Positions 35,101 to 44,129 are shown, numbered from the stretch's first letter. The stretch is 64,000 nt of DNA from RFSX01 sp964567435 (GCA_964567435.1 CAZMMQ010000014.1:1-64000); one strand, 5' to 3'. Notes: generated from the letters alone by a model not told the origin. Numbers and translations: made by a program.

Positions 35101-35493
35101 TATGGCTGGTCTATGTCTACAGGTAAAATAGCATTCATAGAACCTGACAGAAAGACCCAAGATTTCAAGACCAAAGAACTAGTCGTAACACCAGAAGATA
35201 TGAGGACTGTCGGAGAACAGATTGAAGACACGATGGATAGGATAAGGGCATATGACTTCAATAAGACTTGTGACGATAAAGATTGTAGATGGTGCAATTT
35301 TGCAGAGAATAATTATCAGTTTAAGTCAACGGCGGCTGTGGAAAAACAAATGCCATCCTATATTAAAAAAGAGATCCTTCCATCAGAAAATAAAGTCTTT
35401 GATATAAAACATGAAAGAGAAGACAAACACAAACCTGCTATTATGAAGGTGACACCTACTGATAGTGATGAGCAACTTGATCTATTTAGTTAG
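32182..35493 (+). CDS. UvrD-type helicase fused to a PD-(D/E)XK nuclease with Fe-S-type cysteines
   Basis: About 1,103 residues from ATG 32182 (MTDTATRDKYLK; the frame is open back to 32143). Superfamily 1 motifs: Walker A VNAGPGTGKTQIL (about 38-50), Ia TYTEAATIAMRKRL, II FLIDEYQDTNGSQ, III FVVGDDDQAIFKFQGA, IV EENYRSN, V FLTAHSAKGLEFQKVYM, VI RLFFVAMTRAKTDL. The C-terminal 270 residues are a RecB/AddB-type nuclease: LRCPLRFYFES, GTAMHHALNKFFE, VHVVDYKTGK, YWRQLVFYKML, and CDDKDCRWCNF. The one early and three late cysteines match the 4Fe-4S-binding nuclease domain of AddB. It probably processes double-strand breaks alone, unlike two-subunit AddAB. Convergent and overlapping the birA stop by 4 bp. 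Confidence 0.9.
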   Translation: MTDTATRDKYLKAFNGAYQTLNTNQRAAVDAVDGAVLVNAGPGTGKTQILATRIGNILRTQDVAPYNILCLTYTEAATIAMRKRLTQFIGPTAHQIHIHTFHGFCNQVIQDNLDIFGKYKQLEPITDLEIVDVLRALLDNLPEGNPLKRHKHDRYYEVDRLKNLYQMIKRENLQPDAMLKDIQGYFDGLSENPNYIYKRKTTDKKTGKVYSKGDVKEKDVAKEIAKYRELIAAIEQFEYFKELMSKAERYDYADMILWVIKHFQEDENLLLKYQERYQYFLIDEYQDTNGSQNEILQLLISYWDNPNVFVVGDDDQAIFKFQGANLGNILDFEKAHQPQTIILEENYRSNQHILDRAKELISSNQERMVVQIEGLSKNLIASGKDKSDNTLPQIREYDKISHEIADLVKTIKAQYEADPASLKETAIIYRKHRQVEEIVSVMEKLNIPLNIKKRVDVLKLPLTKNLISILSYLQEEMHLYGYGQHRLFEILHYKHFGNDPLDIGKLALYCQKKIQSKENSKVEKSEGTYPKWREVIADPTTLTQLGLNNEESILRTSAFLERLLTEVPSVTIQTLFEIILNDSGLLSQIMKAPDKAWQLQIVTTFFNLIKKESAKNPDMDIKQLIMMIKKMEESNIALPINKTITSENGLNFLTAHSAKGLEFQKVYMIGCIQNIWDNVRNFRNKQYSVPPIINADSENNIEDERRLFFVAMTRAKTDLILTYSNADIEGKELATSQFIDEIKRTDSVEHLKIEVEEEDVFDFYLKLVQRQVKQIPLIEKDLIDNWLDGYKLSVTHLNKYLRCPLRFYFESILKVPSARNAFTGFGTAMHHALNKFFETIKESDKQKIDRLLFFFEESMLRHKSHFTTEEYDNFVIHGKQALTTLHSAQLNEWLQVPNYKLEAELSNAVYKGIPLTGFIDKVEIYKDHVHVVDYKTGKYKSEKLRHPKGEDESGGDYWRQLVFYKMLIDSDKKYGWSMSTGKIAFIEPDRKTQDFKTKELVVTPEDMRTVGEQIEDTMDRIRAYDFNKTCDDKDCRWCNFAENNYQFKSTAAVEKQMPSYIKKEILPSENKVFDIKHEREDKHKPAIMKVTPTDSDEQLDLFS

Positions 35494-36254
35494 ATGACAT
35501 ATGTGAGTTCTCTGAAGCCAAAGTGTTGATCATATCCATCTACTTCTAGTACAAGGTGGCCTTCCTCTAATACACCTTTTATTTTACCCTTAATCAACTG
35601 GCCATTATTCATGAATGGCGACACTGTGTCCTTGCGGTACATTAATGCAACATATTCTTCTCTGATCTCATTAGATCTGGATAGAAAATTATTAAGTCGC
35701 TCTTGGATGCACAGGGATAAGGCTTTGATAACGTCCAATAAGTCAAATTCCTTTCTACATTCTAATGATAACGAAGTTGGATTCGGTAAATTTTCAGGAA
35801 ACTCATATGTATTTACATTAAGGCCTATACCAAGGATAGCCGAAGGGATAATATCTGATCTGAGCATATTCTGTATCAGTATACCAGCTATTTTTTTATC
35901 GTTGACATATATATCATTAGGCCATTTTATGTTTACAGGTTGGTCGACATAGATGGATATCAGATCATGTATAGCAAGTGAGAAAGCCATATTAAGATAG
36001 AATTGCTGCTGAACAGCAAGATGATCAAAGTGTTTGATATACGAGCAGGCAATATTCTTGTCAGTATCTCCAAACCACTTTCTGCCAATTTGGCCTCTTC
36101 CTTCTGACTGATTGTAGGTATAAATACATATATCCTCATTTGGGCCATTTATTGATAGTCTATCTGTAGCAAAATCGTTAGTAGAGGACGTTTGTTGTAA
36201 ATAGATATAGGTAAGAATAGACGGCAATTGATAGACTGTGTTTTGAGGATTCAA
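35490..36254 (-). CDS. birA: Biotin-[acetyl-CoA-carboxylase] ligase
   Basis: A 254-residue BirA without an N-terminal DNA-binding domain. It has QQTSSTNDFATDR, the ATP/biotin loop NQSEGRGQIGRKWFG (GRGQ-x-GR-x-W), INIKWPNDIYVNDKKIAGILIQN and AILGIGLNVN, and a short C-terminal SH3-like part. It activates biotin to biotinyl-AMP and attaches it to the BCCP subunit. As it lacks the HTH it cannot be the classical biotin repressor. Confidence 0.95.
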   Translation of the reverse strand: MNPQNTVYQLPSILTYIYLQQTSSTNDFATDRLSINGPNEDICIYTYNQSEGRGQIGRKWFGDTDKNIACSYIKHFDHLAVQQQFYLNMAFSLAIHDLISIYVDQPVNIKWPNDIYVNDKKIAGILIQNMLRSDIIPSAILGIGLNVNTYEFPENLPNPTSLSLECRKEFDLLDVIKALSLCIQERLNNFLSRSNEIREEYVALMYRKDTVSPFMNNGQLIKGKIKGVLEEGHLVLEVDGYDQHFGFRELTYVI

Positions 36255-36377
36255 ATTGTCTTAACTTTGAAAATTGAAAAATATGGTAAAAAGCTCATAT
36301 TGCGGGAGTATTGGAATGAGTTAATGATAACGATAGACACTTTAGAATACAACATAGTATAAATAACGCGTATTAAT

Positions 36378-36764
36378 TTGCAGAAAACACTGACTGATAA
36401 TTTGCCTTATAATGATGTAATGACTATCGCTGACTTGATTGTAGATAGTATTCAAGATATCAAAGGGAAGAATATATTAAAGATGGACTTGAGGGATATA
36501 GATGAAGCCCCGTCAGATTTCTTCATAGTTTGCGAAGGCGAATCATCTACTCAAGTGAGTGCCATTGCTGGAAATGTGGAGAAGAGAATGAAAGAAGAGA
36601 AGGGCATAAGGGCTGCTCTGACAGAAGGGAAAACAGGTGGTAGATGGGTATTGGTAGATTATTTCAACGTAATAGTACATATTTTTCATCCAGAAGCTAG
36701 GGCCTATTACGAAATAGAAGACCTTTGGAGGGATGCAAAAATTACAGAATATCAAGATTTATAA
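36378..36764 (+). CDS. rsfS: Ribosome silencing factor RsfS
   Basis: A 128-residue RsfS/Iojap protein: SIQDIKGKNILKMDLRDIDEAPSDFFIVCEGES, VEKRMKEEKGIRAALTEGKTGGRWVLVDYFNVIVHIFHPEARAYYEIEDLW. It binds ribosomal protein uL14 and blocks subunit joining in poor nutrient conditions. The longest frame begins at a TTG codon (36378); the first ATG in frame is 36420, which would trim residues before the first conserved helix. The TTG start gives the usual N-terminal length. It lies directly ahead of ftsH, a common pairing in Bacteroidota. Confidence 0.93.
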   Translation: MQKTLTDNLPYNDVMTIADLIVDSIQDIKGKNILKMDLRDIDEAPSDFFIVCEGESSTQVSAIAGNVEKRMKEEKGIRAALTEGKTGGRWVLVDYFNVIVHIFHPEARAYYEIEDLWRDAKITEYQDL

Positions 36765-36790
36765 CTAAAACAGCAGCAAAGTAGTTGTTG

Positions 36791-36805
36791 AACCAAGTAT
36801 TGGTT
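36791..36805. promoter_or_regulatory. Palindrome between rsfS and ftsH
   Basis: AACCAA-GTA-TTGGTT, a perfect 6-3-6 palindrome about 45 bp upstream of the ftsH start. It could be an operator or simple chance; no copy elsewhere was noted. Confidence 0.3.
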
Positions 36806-36847
36806 AACAGGTGTTATTGAAAAACCGTACAAAATCGAGAGAAAGAA

Positions 36848-38809
36848 ATGTCAGATAAAAAAAATAACGACAATAAAAAATTTACTCTCAATTCCTATTG
36901 GATTTATGGGCTGGTCATATTTGTGATATTGGCAATGAATGTTGTCACACTGATTAACGCTAAGACCAGCAAAATATCTCTAAGAGAGTTTGAGCAGATT
37001 GCCGAAAAAGGGCATATTGATAAGTTGAAAGTTGTCACAAATACCAATGTGATTAAGATTTTCCTTAAAAAAGAAGTCCTTTCTAATTACCCGGAATTTG
37101 ATAAAGAAAATAGATTCAATAAGACACAACCGCACTATACTTCAGAGTATGGAGATGTAACTTCCTTTGTAGAATCTGTCAGGACTATGCAAAATCGGGG
37201 TATCGACTTAGACCCTGAGTATGGAAAGGAGGAGAATTATTGGGGAGCCATTTTTAGTTGGGTACTGCCTTTTGCTATCATATTTGCCTTATGGATATTC
37301 TTTATGAGGAGAGTTGGCAGTGGCGGTGGAGGACCAGGAGGTCAGATATTTAATATTGGCAAGTCTAAGGCCACCTTGTTTGATAATTCCAATTCGAAGG
37401 TCAATGTGACCTTTAAGGATGTGGCAGGACTAGAAGAAGCCAAGGAAGAAGTCATGGAAGTCGTAGATTTTTTGAAGAATCCGAAAAAATATACTTCTCT
37501 TGGTGGTAAAATCCCTAAAGGCGTTCTTCTTGTAGGACCTCCGGGAACAGGTAAGACCCTGCTAGCTAAGGCTGTTGCTGGTGAAGCCGCGGTGCCATTC
37601 TTTAGTATATCTGGTTCTGATTTTGTAGAGATGTTTGTAGGTGTTGGTGCTTCCAGAGTTAGAGATCTATTCAAGCAGGCCAGAGAAAAAGCACCGTGTA
37701 TCGTATTTATAGATGAAATAGATGCCATCGGACGTGCCAGAGGAAGAGGTGCTGTACAGGGTGGAAATGATGAGAGAGAAAATACACTCAATCAATTACT
37801 AGTGGAAATGGATGGTTTTTCTACAGATAAGGGAGTCATCCTTATGGCAGCTACCAATAGGCCTGATATCTTGGACAAGGCCTTGATGAGACCAGGAAGA
37901 TTTGACCGTCAGATTGGAATAGATCGTCCTGATTTAAAAGGAAGGGAAGCTATATTTAAAGTACACCTTCGGAATATTAAGCGGTCAGATGACCTTAAAG
38001 CAGAGACTTTAGCAGAAATGACACCAGGATTTGCAGGTGCTGAGATTGCCAATGTATGTAATGAGGCAGCTCTGGTCGCGGCACGACGTAATAAGAAAGT
38101 GGTCGAAATGGATGACTTCAATTATGCCTTGGATAGAGTCATCGGTGGACTAGAGAAGAAAAACAAAATCATATCTCCAAAGGAGAAAGAAATAATCGCC
38201 TATCACGAAGCAGGTCACGCCATTTGTGGGTGGTTTCTACAGCATGCATCTCCACTGGTCAAAGTGACCATTGTCCCGAGAGGGATAGGGACGCTTGGTT
38301 ATGCACAATACTTGCCTAAAGAAGAGTATATCACCAGGACTGAAGCTATGTTAGACAGGATGACCATGACTCTAGGCGGCAGAGCAGCAGAAAAGATAGT
38401 CTTCGACAAGATCTCTACTGGAGCCCAAAATGATTTGGATCAAGTGACAAAGATGGCCTACTCTATGGTCTCTGTCTTTGGCATGAATGAAAAAGTCGGT
38501 AATGTCTCTTTCTATGGTATGTCACAAGATAATTTCAATAAACCATACTCAGACGAAACGGCCACACTTATAGATGACGAGGTCAGAATTCTGATAGAAA
38601 AGCGCTATGAGGCAGCTCAAGTGTTGCTCAAAGAAAGAAGGAATGAGCTCGACATTTTGGCAGCTCAACTTTTGGATAAGGAAGTTTTGCTCAAGTCAGA
38701 TGTAGAACGTCTTATAGGCAAGAGACCGTATCCAGAGGAAGATGACTTCAAATCTATCACAGCCAATAAAGGAGATGGTAAGTACTCTGAGCTTTTCAAT
38801 GACGACTGA
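36848..38809 (+). CDS. ftsH: ATP-dependent zinc metalloprotease FtsH
   Basis: A 653-residue membrane AAA+ protease. Two membrane helices (about 17-36 and 136-155) flank a periplasmic domain; then Walker A VGPPGTGKT (229-237), Walker B FIDEIDAIG (about 287-295), the second region of homology ATNRPDILDKALMRPGRFDRQ, and the zinc site HEAGH (453-457) with the downstream Asp ligand in the LDQVTKMAYSM region. It degrades misfolded membrane proteins and short-lived regulators. It follows rsfS by 83 bp and is probably co-transcribed. Confidence 0.97.
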   Translation: MSDKKNNDNKKFTLNSYWIYGLVIFVILAMNVVTLINAKTSKISLREFEQIAEKGHIDKLKVVTNTNVIKIFLKKEVLSNYPEFDKENRFNKTQPHYTSEYGDVTSFVESVRTMQNRGIDLDPEYGKEENYWGAIFSWVLPFAIIFALWIFFMRRVGSGGGGPGGQIFNIGKSKATLFDNSNSKVNVTFKDVAGLEEAKEEVMEVVDFLKNPKKYTSLGGKIPKGVLLVGPPGTGKTLLAKAVAGEAAVPFFSISGSDFVEMFVGVGASRVRDLFKQAREKAPCIVFIDEIDAIGRARGRGAVQGGNDERENTLNQLLVEMDGFSTDKGVILMAATNRPDILDKALMRPGRFDRQIGIDRPDLKGREAIFKVHLRNIKRSDDLKAETLAEMTPGFAGAEIANVCNEAALVAARRNKKVVEMDDFNYALDRVIGGLEKKNKIISPKEKEIIAYHEAGHAICGWFLQHASPLVKVTIVPRGIGTLGYAQYLPKEEYITRTEAMLDRMTMTLGGRAAEKIVFDKISTGAQNDLDQVTKMAYSMVSVFGMNEKVGNVSFYGMSQDNFNKPYSDETATLIDDEVRILIEKRYEAAQVLLKERRNELDILAAQLLDKEVLLKSDVERLIGKRPYPEEDDFKSITANKGDGKYSELFNDD

Positions 38810-38973
38810 TTTGTAATCTATAATTACAGATAGTCGATTGTGTCCAATTCTTCGGTAATTGGATGTCGCTTCAGTTGTGAACATATGTCAATAATTGGAC
38901 GTGTTAACCAGATACTCACTTTACCAGTTTAAGAGTAGAAATACTACATTTACACTATTCAAAATGACGGGCA

Positions 38974-40077
38974 ATGGCATTTAGCAAACTCAAAATTGAG
39001 CAGAAAATAATGGAGACTGAGGACAGTTGCTCCATGTTGTTGGACATTCCTTCAGATCTAAAAGAACAGTATAATTTTAAGCCAGGACAATATCTAACCT
39101 TAAAGCTTAACATCAACGGGCAAGAGGTAAGAAGAGCTTACTCAATATTTACAGCTCCACATTCAAACCGGTTTGGATTTACAGTCAAAAGAGTCAAAGG
39201 TGGTTTGGTTTCTAATTACCTCATTGATAAGTTAACTGTGGGCGATGAAATGGATGTGATGACGCCAGAGGGAAAATTTATAGTCACAACAGAACATCAG
39301 AATAATAGAGATCATTACTTCTTTGCAGGCGGCTCAGGCATTACACCTATCATGTCTATGATAAGCACCATATTGGAAAAGGAACCTATGAGTACCTGCT
39401 ATCTTCTCTATGCCAGCAGAAATGAGAATGAGATTATATTCAAAAAGCAATTGGATGAATTAGCTCAAAGTCACGAAGACCAACTACATATTAGTCATAT
39501 CATTTCCCGACCAAATGTAGAGAAGGCTGGTGGGCTTAAAGGCCTATTTGGTAAGAAGAGTGCGCCGACTTGGCGAGGCATGAAGGGAAGAGTAAATTCG
39601 GATATTCTTACACGTTATACAGAAGATTTTCCCTCACGAACAGGGAAAGACGTGTACTACCTTTGTGGACCGGGTGGAATGATAGAGACTGTAGAACGAT
39701 TCTTAATCAATAATGGTGCAGAGTCTGTGCAGATCAAAAAAGAGTATTTTACAGCAGCTGATTCCAAAACTCCTGCAACAGCAACACCAACGGCATCAGG
39801 GTCCACTATCGCTGAGGTAAAGCTGAATGGGGAGACATTTACAGTAGACATTTCTCCGACAAAAACCATTCTAGATGCCTTGATAGATGAAGGCAAAGAC
39901 CCTCCTTATTCTTGTACAAGTGGTGCCTGCTCTACTTGTATGGCGAAAGTGCAAGAAGGGGAAGTGGATATGGAAGTCTGTTTTGCTCTAGATGACGATG
40001 AGATTAAGGATGGTTATGTGCTGACCTGTCAGGCGCGCTGCAAGTCACCTAAGTTGGTTCTGGATTACGAATCTTAA
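38974..40077 (+). CDS. Ferredoxin reductase-type oxidoreductase with 2Fe-2S domain (PaaE-like)
   Basis: A 367-residue protein of the phenylacetate-CoA oxygenase reductase/Hmp-like group. FAD domain: GQYLTLKLNINGQEVRRAYSI (R-x-Y-S, about 42-58). NAD(P) domain: FFAGGSGITPIMSMISTIL and YYLCGPGGMIETVERFL. The C-terminal plant-type ferredoxin domain holds the four iron ligands in PPYSCTSGACSTCMAKV and LTCQARC (C-x4-C-x2-C...C). It passes electrons from NAD(P)H through FAD to a 2Fe-2S centre for an unknown oxygenase or desaturase; no paa genes are nearby, so the partner is elsewhere. Confidence 0.9.
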   Translation: MAFSKLKIEQKIMETEDSCSMLLDIPSDLKEQYNFKPGQYLTLKLNINGQEVRRAYSIFTAPHSNRFGFTVKRVKGGLVSNYLIDKLTVGDEMDVMTPEGKFIVTTEHQNNRDHYFFAGGSGITPIMSMISTILEKEPMSTCYLLYASRNENEIIFKKQLDELAQSHEDQLHISHIISRPNVEKAGGLKGLFGKKSAPTWRGMKGRVNSDILTRYTEDFPSRTGKDVYYLCGPGGMIETVERFLINNGAESVQIKKEYFTAADSKTPATATPTASGSTIAEVKLNGETFTVDISPTKTILDALIDEGKDPPYSCTSGACSTCMAKVQEGEVDMEVCFALDDDEIKDGYVLTCQARCKSPKLVLDYES

Positions 40078-40080
40078 CAC

Positions 40081-41131
40081 CTAATGTTGTATAACGAGCT
40101 TCTGTATCAAAGGTGTCTTGCTTTGTGTGTGTAAAGATAGCATGTATACACCTTCAGGTATATGGGAGATTGGCCATCTTATTTCTTGCTGATCGATATA
40201 TTTCTGGTCGATAATTAGACCTTGCATGTTACATATTACTATGGTGCCTTGTTGTGGAGACACAAAATTTATTGTTAGGATGTCAGTGGCAGGATTTGGG
40301 TAGATATGCCATGTCCCAGATGTTTCTTCTGTATTGATAGTATTTACAAACCGACATGCTGGAAAACCACAGTATATTCTTGCCAGGCTACAATCAAGTA
40401 TAAATGGATTTAATTTATCATCTTGATAACTAGCAATAATTTGATTCCTATTCCATTCTAGGGAATCTACTGGATCTAAATCATGCCAGTCACATAAGGT
40501 AGACCGTTGAGTTTCAAAAAAATCGGGGTCGGCCTCGTCCGCTTCTGCTCTATAGATAGTATAGAAATAAAAAGCGGCCCTAGCCACATTGCCTTTGAAG
40601 TCTTCTCTTGGCTCAAAACCATTTGTATCATCTTCCGCATACAACTCTCGGTTGGTTGTTGGTGGAGAAGAAAGGGTTCTATCTTGCCAGTACCAGTTGT
40701 CTGTCTGATTATCTGCAATCTCTGCAAAAGGCTTGCTGGCACGAGCGGTGTTGACAGGTACGCGAGTAGGGAAAGATGATGCATGTCACTTAATGGATGC
40801 CCACCGTCAGCACCTTTAGACCGCGGATAACTATGCTCAAGATTGATATCGGTATTATTTCCATTACCAAAAAGGGCTTGTGAAGGATCTAGACCAAGGT
40901 CTAGGTATCTTGATAACCTGAATAGACGCATCTCACAGAATCTTGGCATAGGTGTACTCGCCGGTAGAGGGTATCTCTTGCTTGGTTTAATTCCAAAACA
41001 AATTGGGGTGTGAAATTATCTACTATTGCCATTCTTAATTCCTCCCCATTAAGATTTGAGAACACAGGTTGATGATCATACTGTGCATGAAGAAGACGGC
41101 AACACAAGAGTAAGGCCAGAGTTATTCTCAT
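40081..41131 (-). pseudogene. Endonuclease I family secreted nuclease with T9SS domain, broken by two frameshifts
   Basis: The reading runs through three frames. Frame 1 (from 41131): signal peptide ending LLHAQ, then to VRCVYSGYQDT. A one-base loss near 40905 moves it to DLGLDPSQALFGNGNNTDINLEHSYPRSKGADGGHPLSDMHHL. A second one-base loss in the run near 40769-40774 (CTTTCCC on the minus strand) moves it to FPTRVPVNTARASKPFAEIADNQTD...GFEPREDFKGNVARAAFYFYT, ending with a Por sorting domain (IYPNPATDILT...KLVIQH). The Endonuclease_1 motifs (EHSYPRSKGA, HHLFP, FEPR-x-x-KGN-x-ARA) are all present, and supplying one base at each point restores a normal protein of about 350 residues. Either a real decayed gene or assembly errors. 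It overlaps the rhomboid stop by 4 bp. Confidence 0.85.
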
Positions 41132-41733
41132 CGTAGGGGTCTGGATCCTTTAAGCCAGAAATAAGTCAGTAAAAATCCAGTTAAAGCACCACCTAAATGT
41201 GCAAAGTTAGCAACGTTATTCTGGGCACCAGAGAAGCCACTATATAGATCTAGTGCTACATAAAATAGTGCTAAGTATTTTGCCTTAACAGGGATAGGTG
41301 GAAAAATCAACATCATACGTAAATTGGGAAATAAGGTAGCAAAAGCTAAAACAATTCCCATTAATGCACCTGAAGCACCAACTACGCCTGGCATGCCAAT
41401 TCCACTACCTTCTGCCATAAAATATTCTACTGCAAAATGAGCGACAAATGCCCCCACACCTGATAGAAGATAAAGGATAAAAAACTTTTGCTTCCCAACA
41501 TATCTTTCTACATATGGACCAAAAATAAATAGTCCAAACATATTGAAGAACAAATGCTGAGTACCTCCATGCATAAACATGTGAGATACAAGTTGATAAG
41601 GCTTAAATCTTGAGTCTCCTGGAAAATATAAAGCTAAGTCTGGTAAAAAAGACCCAGCAGCAGAGGTCGCAAGGAAAAAGAGTAACACATTGATTATAAG
41701 TAGATGTTTGACAACATCTGTTAATTGTGGCAT
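41128..41733 (-). CDS. Rhomboid-family intramembrane serine protease
   Basis: A 201-residue six-helix rhomboid. Conserved: HMFMHGGTQHLFFNM (helix 2), the catalytic GASGALMG with Ser121, and NFAHLGGALTGFLL with His179. It cleaves membrane protein segments. The short size (no cytosolic domain) fits the Bacteroidota form. Its stop overlaps the start of the endonuclease gene, and it is 46 bp after mutL on the same strand, so the three form one transcription group. Confidence 0.93.
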   Translation of the reverse strand: MPQLTDVVKHLLIINVLLFFLATSAAGSFLPDLALYFPGDSRFKPYQLVSHMFMHGGTQHLFFNMFGLFIFGPYVERYVGKQKFFILYLLSGVGAFVAHFAVEYFMAEGSGIGMPGVVGASGALMGIVLAFATLFPNLRMMLIFPPIPVKAKYLALFYVALDLYSGFSGAQNNVANFAHLGGALTGFLLTYFWLKGSRPLR

Positions 41734-41779
41734 CTTCTAAGATTAATATTTTGTGAATAACATCCTTTTACAGAATGCA

Positions 41780-43582
41780 CTAACTAAACAATTTGTCAAG
41801 GTCATTGAGTTCATATGTGATGAAGCATTTCCGCCCAGATGGGCCCGTATATGGCATTTCGCAAGCAAACAAGTCATCTATAAGCAGTTTCATCTCTTCT
41901 TGTTCCAGTCTTTTGCCTTTATGAACAGCTGATGATTGCGCCATCGATCGGGCTATATTTTCGTTTTTGGATAATTTGAGTTTGATGTTTTGTGTGTAGC
42001 TATCTATCATCTTGTCCATGACAGATTGGAGATTACTTTCTTTGAATCCTGCGGGGATACCCTGTATGATATATGTCTGTCCACCAAATGAATTGATTTC
42101 AAATCCTAAGGCTGAGAGTTGAGGTATGATATCTTCGAAGACACTGGTGTTTTCTTTGCTTATTTCCACTGTAATAGGAAATAGTTGTTTTTGAACCAAT
42201 TCTCTATGTTGTTCTAGATTATTGAGATATCGTTCATATAGAATTCTGAAATGAGCTTGGTGTTGGTCAATAATCATAATACCCGATTTGATTTGAGTAA
42301 CGATGAAGCTGTTATGGACTTGCATCGGTTGTTTTTCCTCATTATCGATAATATTATCACCTAATATATCACCACTGGCATGGCTTGGAAGAACTAGGGG
42401 TTCTTCGTTATCATCTTCTAAGTCTACGTCCTTGAGTCCATTATAGAGAGATTGCCAATTACGCATAACGGGTGCGGTCCTAATAGTTGACGCCTGTGGT
42501 GTTGATTTTTCGAAATGGCCATTTTCGTTAGAAGCCGATCTTCTCACACTAGGCATTCCTAATTGATTATCAAAATCTAGTTGAGGGGAGAGGGTATATC
42601 TTCCAAGGCCATGTTTTATAGAGACCATCAGATACTTATAGATGACCCGTTCCTCATCAAATTTGATTTCTTGTTTGGTAGGGTGGACATTAATATCTAT
42701 CCGCGCTGGGTCAATCTCCAGAAATAATACAAAGAAGGCCCACTGCTTATCGTCCAATAGGCTCTGATATGCTGTTTTTATAGCATGGTTAAGGTAACTG
42801 CTTTTTATATATCGCTTATTGACAAATATGTATTGTTCTCCTTTTTGTTTCCTAGCAATTTCAGGCTCTCCTACATATCCTGAAATCTTTACAATATCTG
42901 TCTCTTCATCTATTCTTACTAGTTTATCTTCATAAGTTTTTCGGAAGAGACCTAGTAGTCTTTTTTTGAGTGTACCGTTAGGCAAATGGTACAATTCATT
43001 ATCATTATGAATGACTTTGAATCTAATCTCGGGATGTGAGAGAGCGACCCTTTGAAATTCTTCAAGTATGTGTTTGAGTTCTACTGAATCTGTCTTCAAA
43101 AATTTACGCCTTGCAGGCACATTGAAAAATAGATTCTTGACTGACATCGTCGTGCCTTGTTCTGCTTGACAATAGTTTTGCTCTACAATTTCAGAGGAGC
43201 GGATAACAATGTGTGTTGCCAGATCAGCATCTACTGTTTTTGTCTTTAGGTCTACTTCAGCTATGGAGGCTATGGAGGCCATCGCTTCTCCGCGAAAACC
43301 CATGGTCTTGATATTAAAAAGGTCCTCGGTCTCTCTTATCTTGGAAGTGGCATGTCTCTCAAAGCACATACGGGCATCCGTATCCGTCATGCCTTTGCCA
43401 TTGTCTATAACTTGGATAAGGGTTTTTCCAGAACTTTTGAGGACCAGGGTAATATTTGTACTATCGGCATCTATAGAGTTTTCCAGTAACTCCTTGACGA
43501 CGGAGGCTGGTCTTTGTATAACCTCACCAGCAGCAATCTGGTTGGCTATAGATTCAGGTAGTAATCTTATGATATCTGACAT
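41780..43582 (-). CDS. mutL: DNA mismatch repair protein MutL
   Basis: A 600-residue MutL. The N-terminal GHL ATPase has IANQIAAGEVIQRPASVVKELLENSIDA (10-37), VIDNGKGM, and TMGFRGEAMASIASIAEV; the DNA-binding lobe has GEQYIFVNKRYIK and DINVHPTKQEIKF. The C-terminal dimerisation/endonuclease domain has MIIDQHQAHFRILYERYL. In the nicking motif DQHA-x2-E-x4-E the first Glu position is Phe here, so endonuclease activity is uncertain. It links MutS mismatch recognition to strand removal. Confidence 0.96.
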   Translation of the reverse strand: MSDIIRLLPESIANQIAAGEVIQRPASVVKELLENSIDADSTNITLVLKSSGKTLIQVIDNGKGMTDTDARMCFERHATSKIRETEDLFNIKTMGFRGEAMASIASIAEVDLKTKTVDADLATHIVIRSSEIVEQNYCQAEQGTTMSVKNLFFNVPARRKFLKTDSVELKHILEEFQRVALSHPEIRFKVIHNDNELYHLPNGTLKKRLLGLFRKTYEDKLVRIDEETDIVKISGYVGEPEIARKQKGEQYIFVNKRYIKSSYLNHAIKTAYQSLLDDKQWAFFVLFLEIDPARIDINVHPTKQEIKFDEERVIYKYLMVSIKHGLGRYTLSPQLDFDNQLGMPSVRRSASNENGHFEKSTPQASTIRTAPVMRNWQSLYNGLKDVDLEDDNEEPLVLPSHASGDILGDNIIDNEEKQPMQVHNSFIVTQIKSGIMIIDQHQAHFRILYERYLNNLEQHRELVQKQLFPITVEISKENTSVFEDIIPQLSALGFEINSFGGQTYIIQGIPAGFKESNLQSVMDKMIDSYTQNIKLKLSKNENIARSMAQSSAVHKGKRLEQEEMKLLIDDLFACEMPYTGPSGRKCFITYELNDLDKLFS

Positions 43583-43684
43583 GTGTACAGTTCACCCTTT
43601 AGAACCACACAAAGAAAAAGTTATTATTTGGTCTAATTTGACCAAGTTTTCAACACCTGTTAATGACCAAATACCTTAGAAATC

Positions 43685-43996
43685 CTACTCTGTAAAGGAC
43701 TCTAGAATAGTCTGGATAGATGTAGAAGTAAGGATTAAATAGCTGATAGCCATCAGAATGATGAGAATGTATAATATGCGGAAATTGGACTTTCGAGTAT
43801 GCGCTTTTCTGTAAGACTCATCGCCAGTATATCGTTGTCTCAAGCCTGCACTGATACGTTGTTTGACCTTTTCTTTCTCATTGACATCCCCTTTGTACTT
43901 GCCTATTTGTTCTTCAAGGCGTTCTTTGTCTTCGTCCCAATAACGAGGTACGTATCCGAATTTTTTATGTTTTGGCTTTTTTCCGAAAGAAAGCAT
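43685..43996 (-). CDS. Small single-pass membrane protein upstream of mutL
   Basis: A 103-residue protein with a charged cytosolic part (MLSFGKKPKHKKFGYVPRYWDEDKERLEEQIGKYKGD) and one C-terminal membrane helix (about 74-92, LYILIILMAISYLILT). The GYVPRYWDEDKE phrase is typical of a small family that sits next to mutL in Bacteroidota; its function is not known. Confidence 0.78.
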   Translation of the reverse strand: MLSFGKKPKHKKFGYVPRYWDEDKERLEEQIGKYKGDVNEKEKVKQRISAGLRQRYTGDESYRKAHTRKSNFRILYILIILMAISYLILTSTSIQTILESFTE

Positions 43997-44129
43997 ATAT
44001 GGTTTTCGTTGATAGTTTACATTTTTAAGAATAGAACCTCAATTTAATTCGATAATTTCTTAATAGGGGTCGCGAATCTAACCAAGTTAACTAATTATGA
44101 TATAAAATATAGCTTTTTGAAGGAGGCAC

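Noticed and set aside
37342..37791. A 149-codon open frame antisense to ftsH
   Set aside because: It lies wholly inside the conserved AAA+ domain of ftsH and its Ala/Ser/Pro-rich translation is a mirror of that coding sequence.
43209..43679. A 156-codon frame opposite the mutL start
   Set aside because: It is antisense to the GHL ATPase motifs of mutL.
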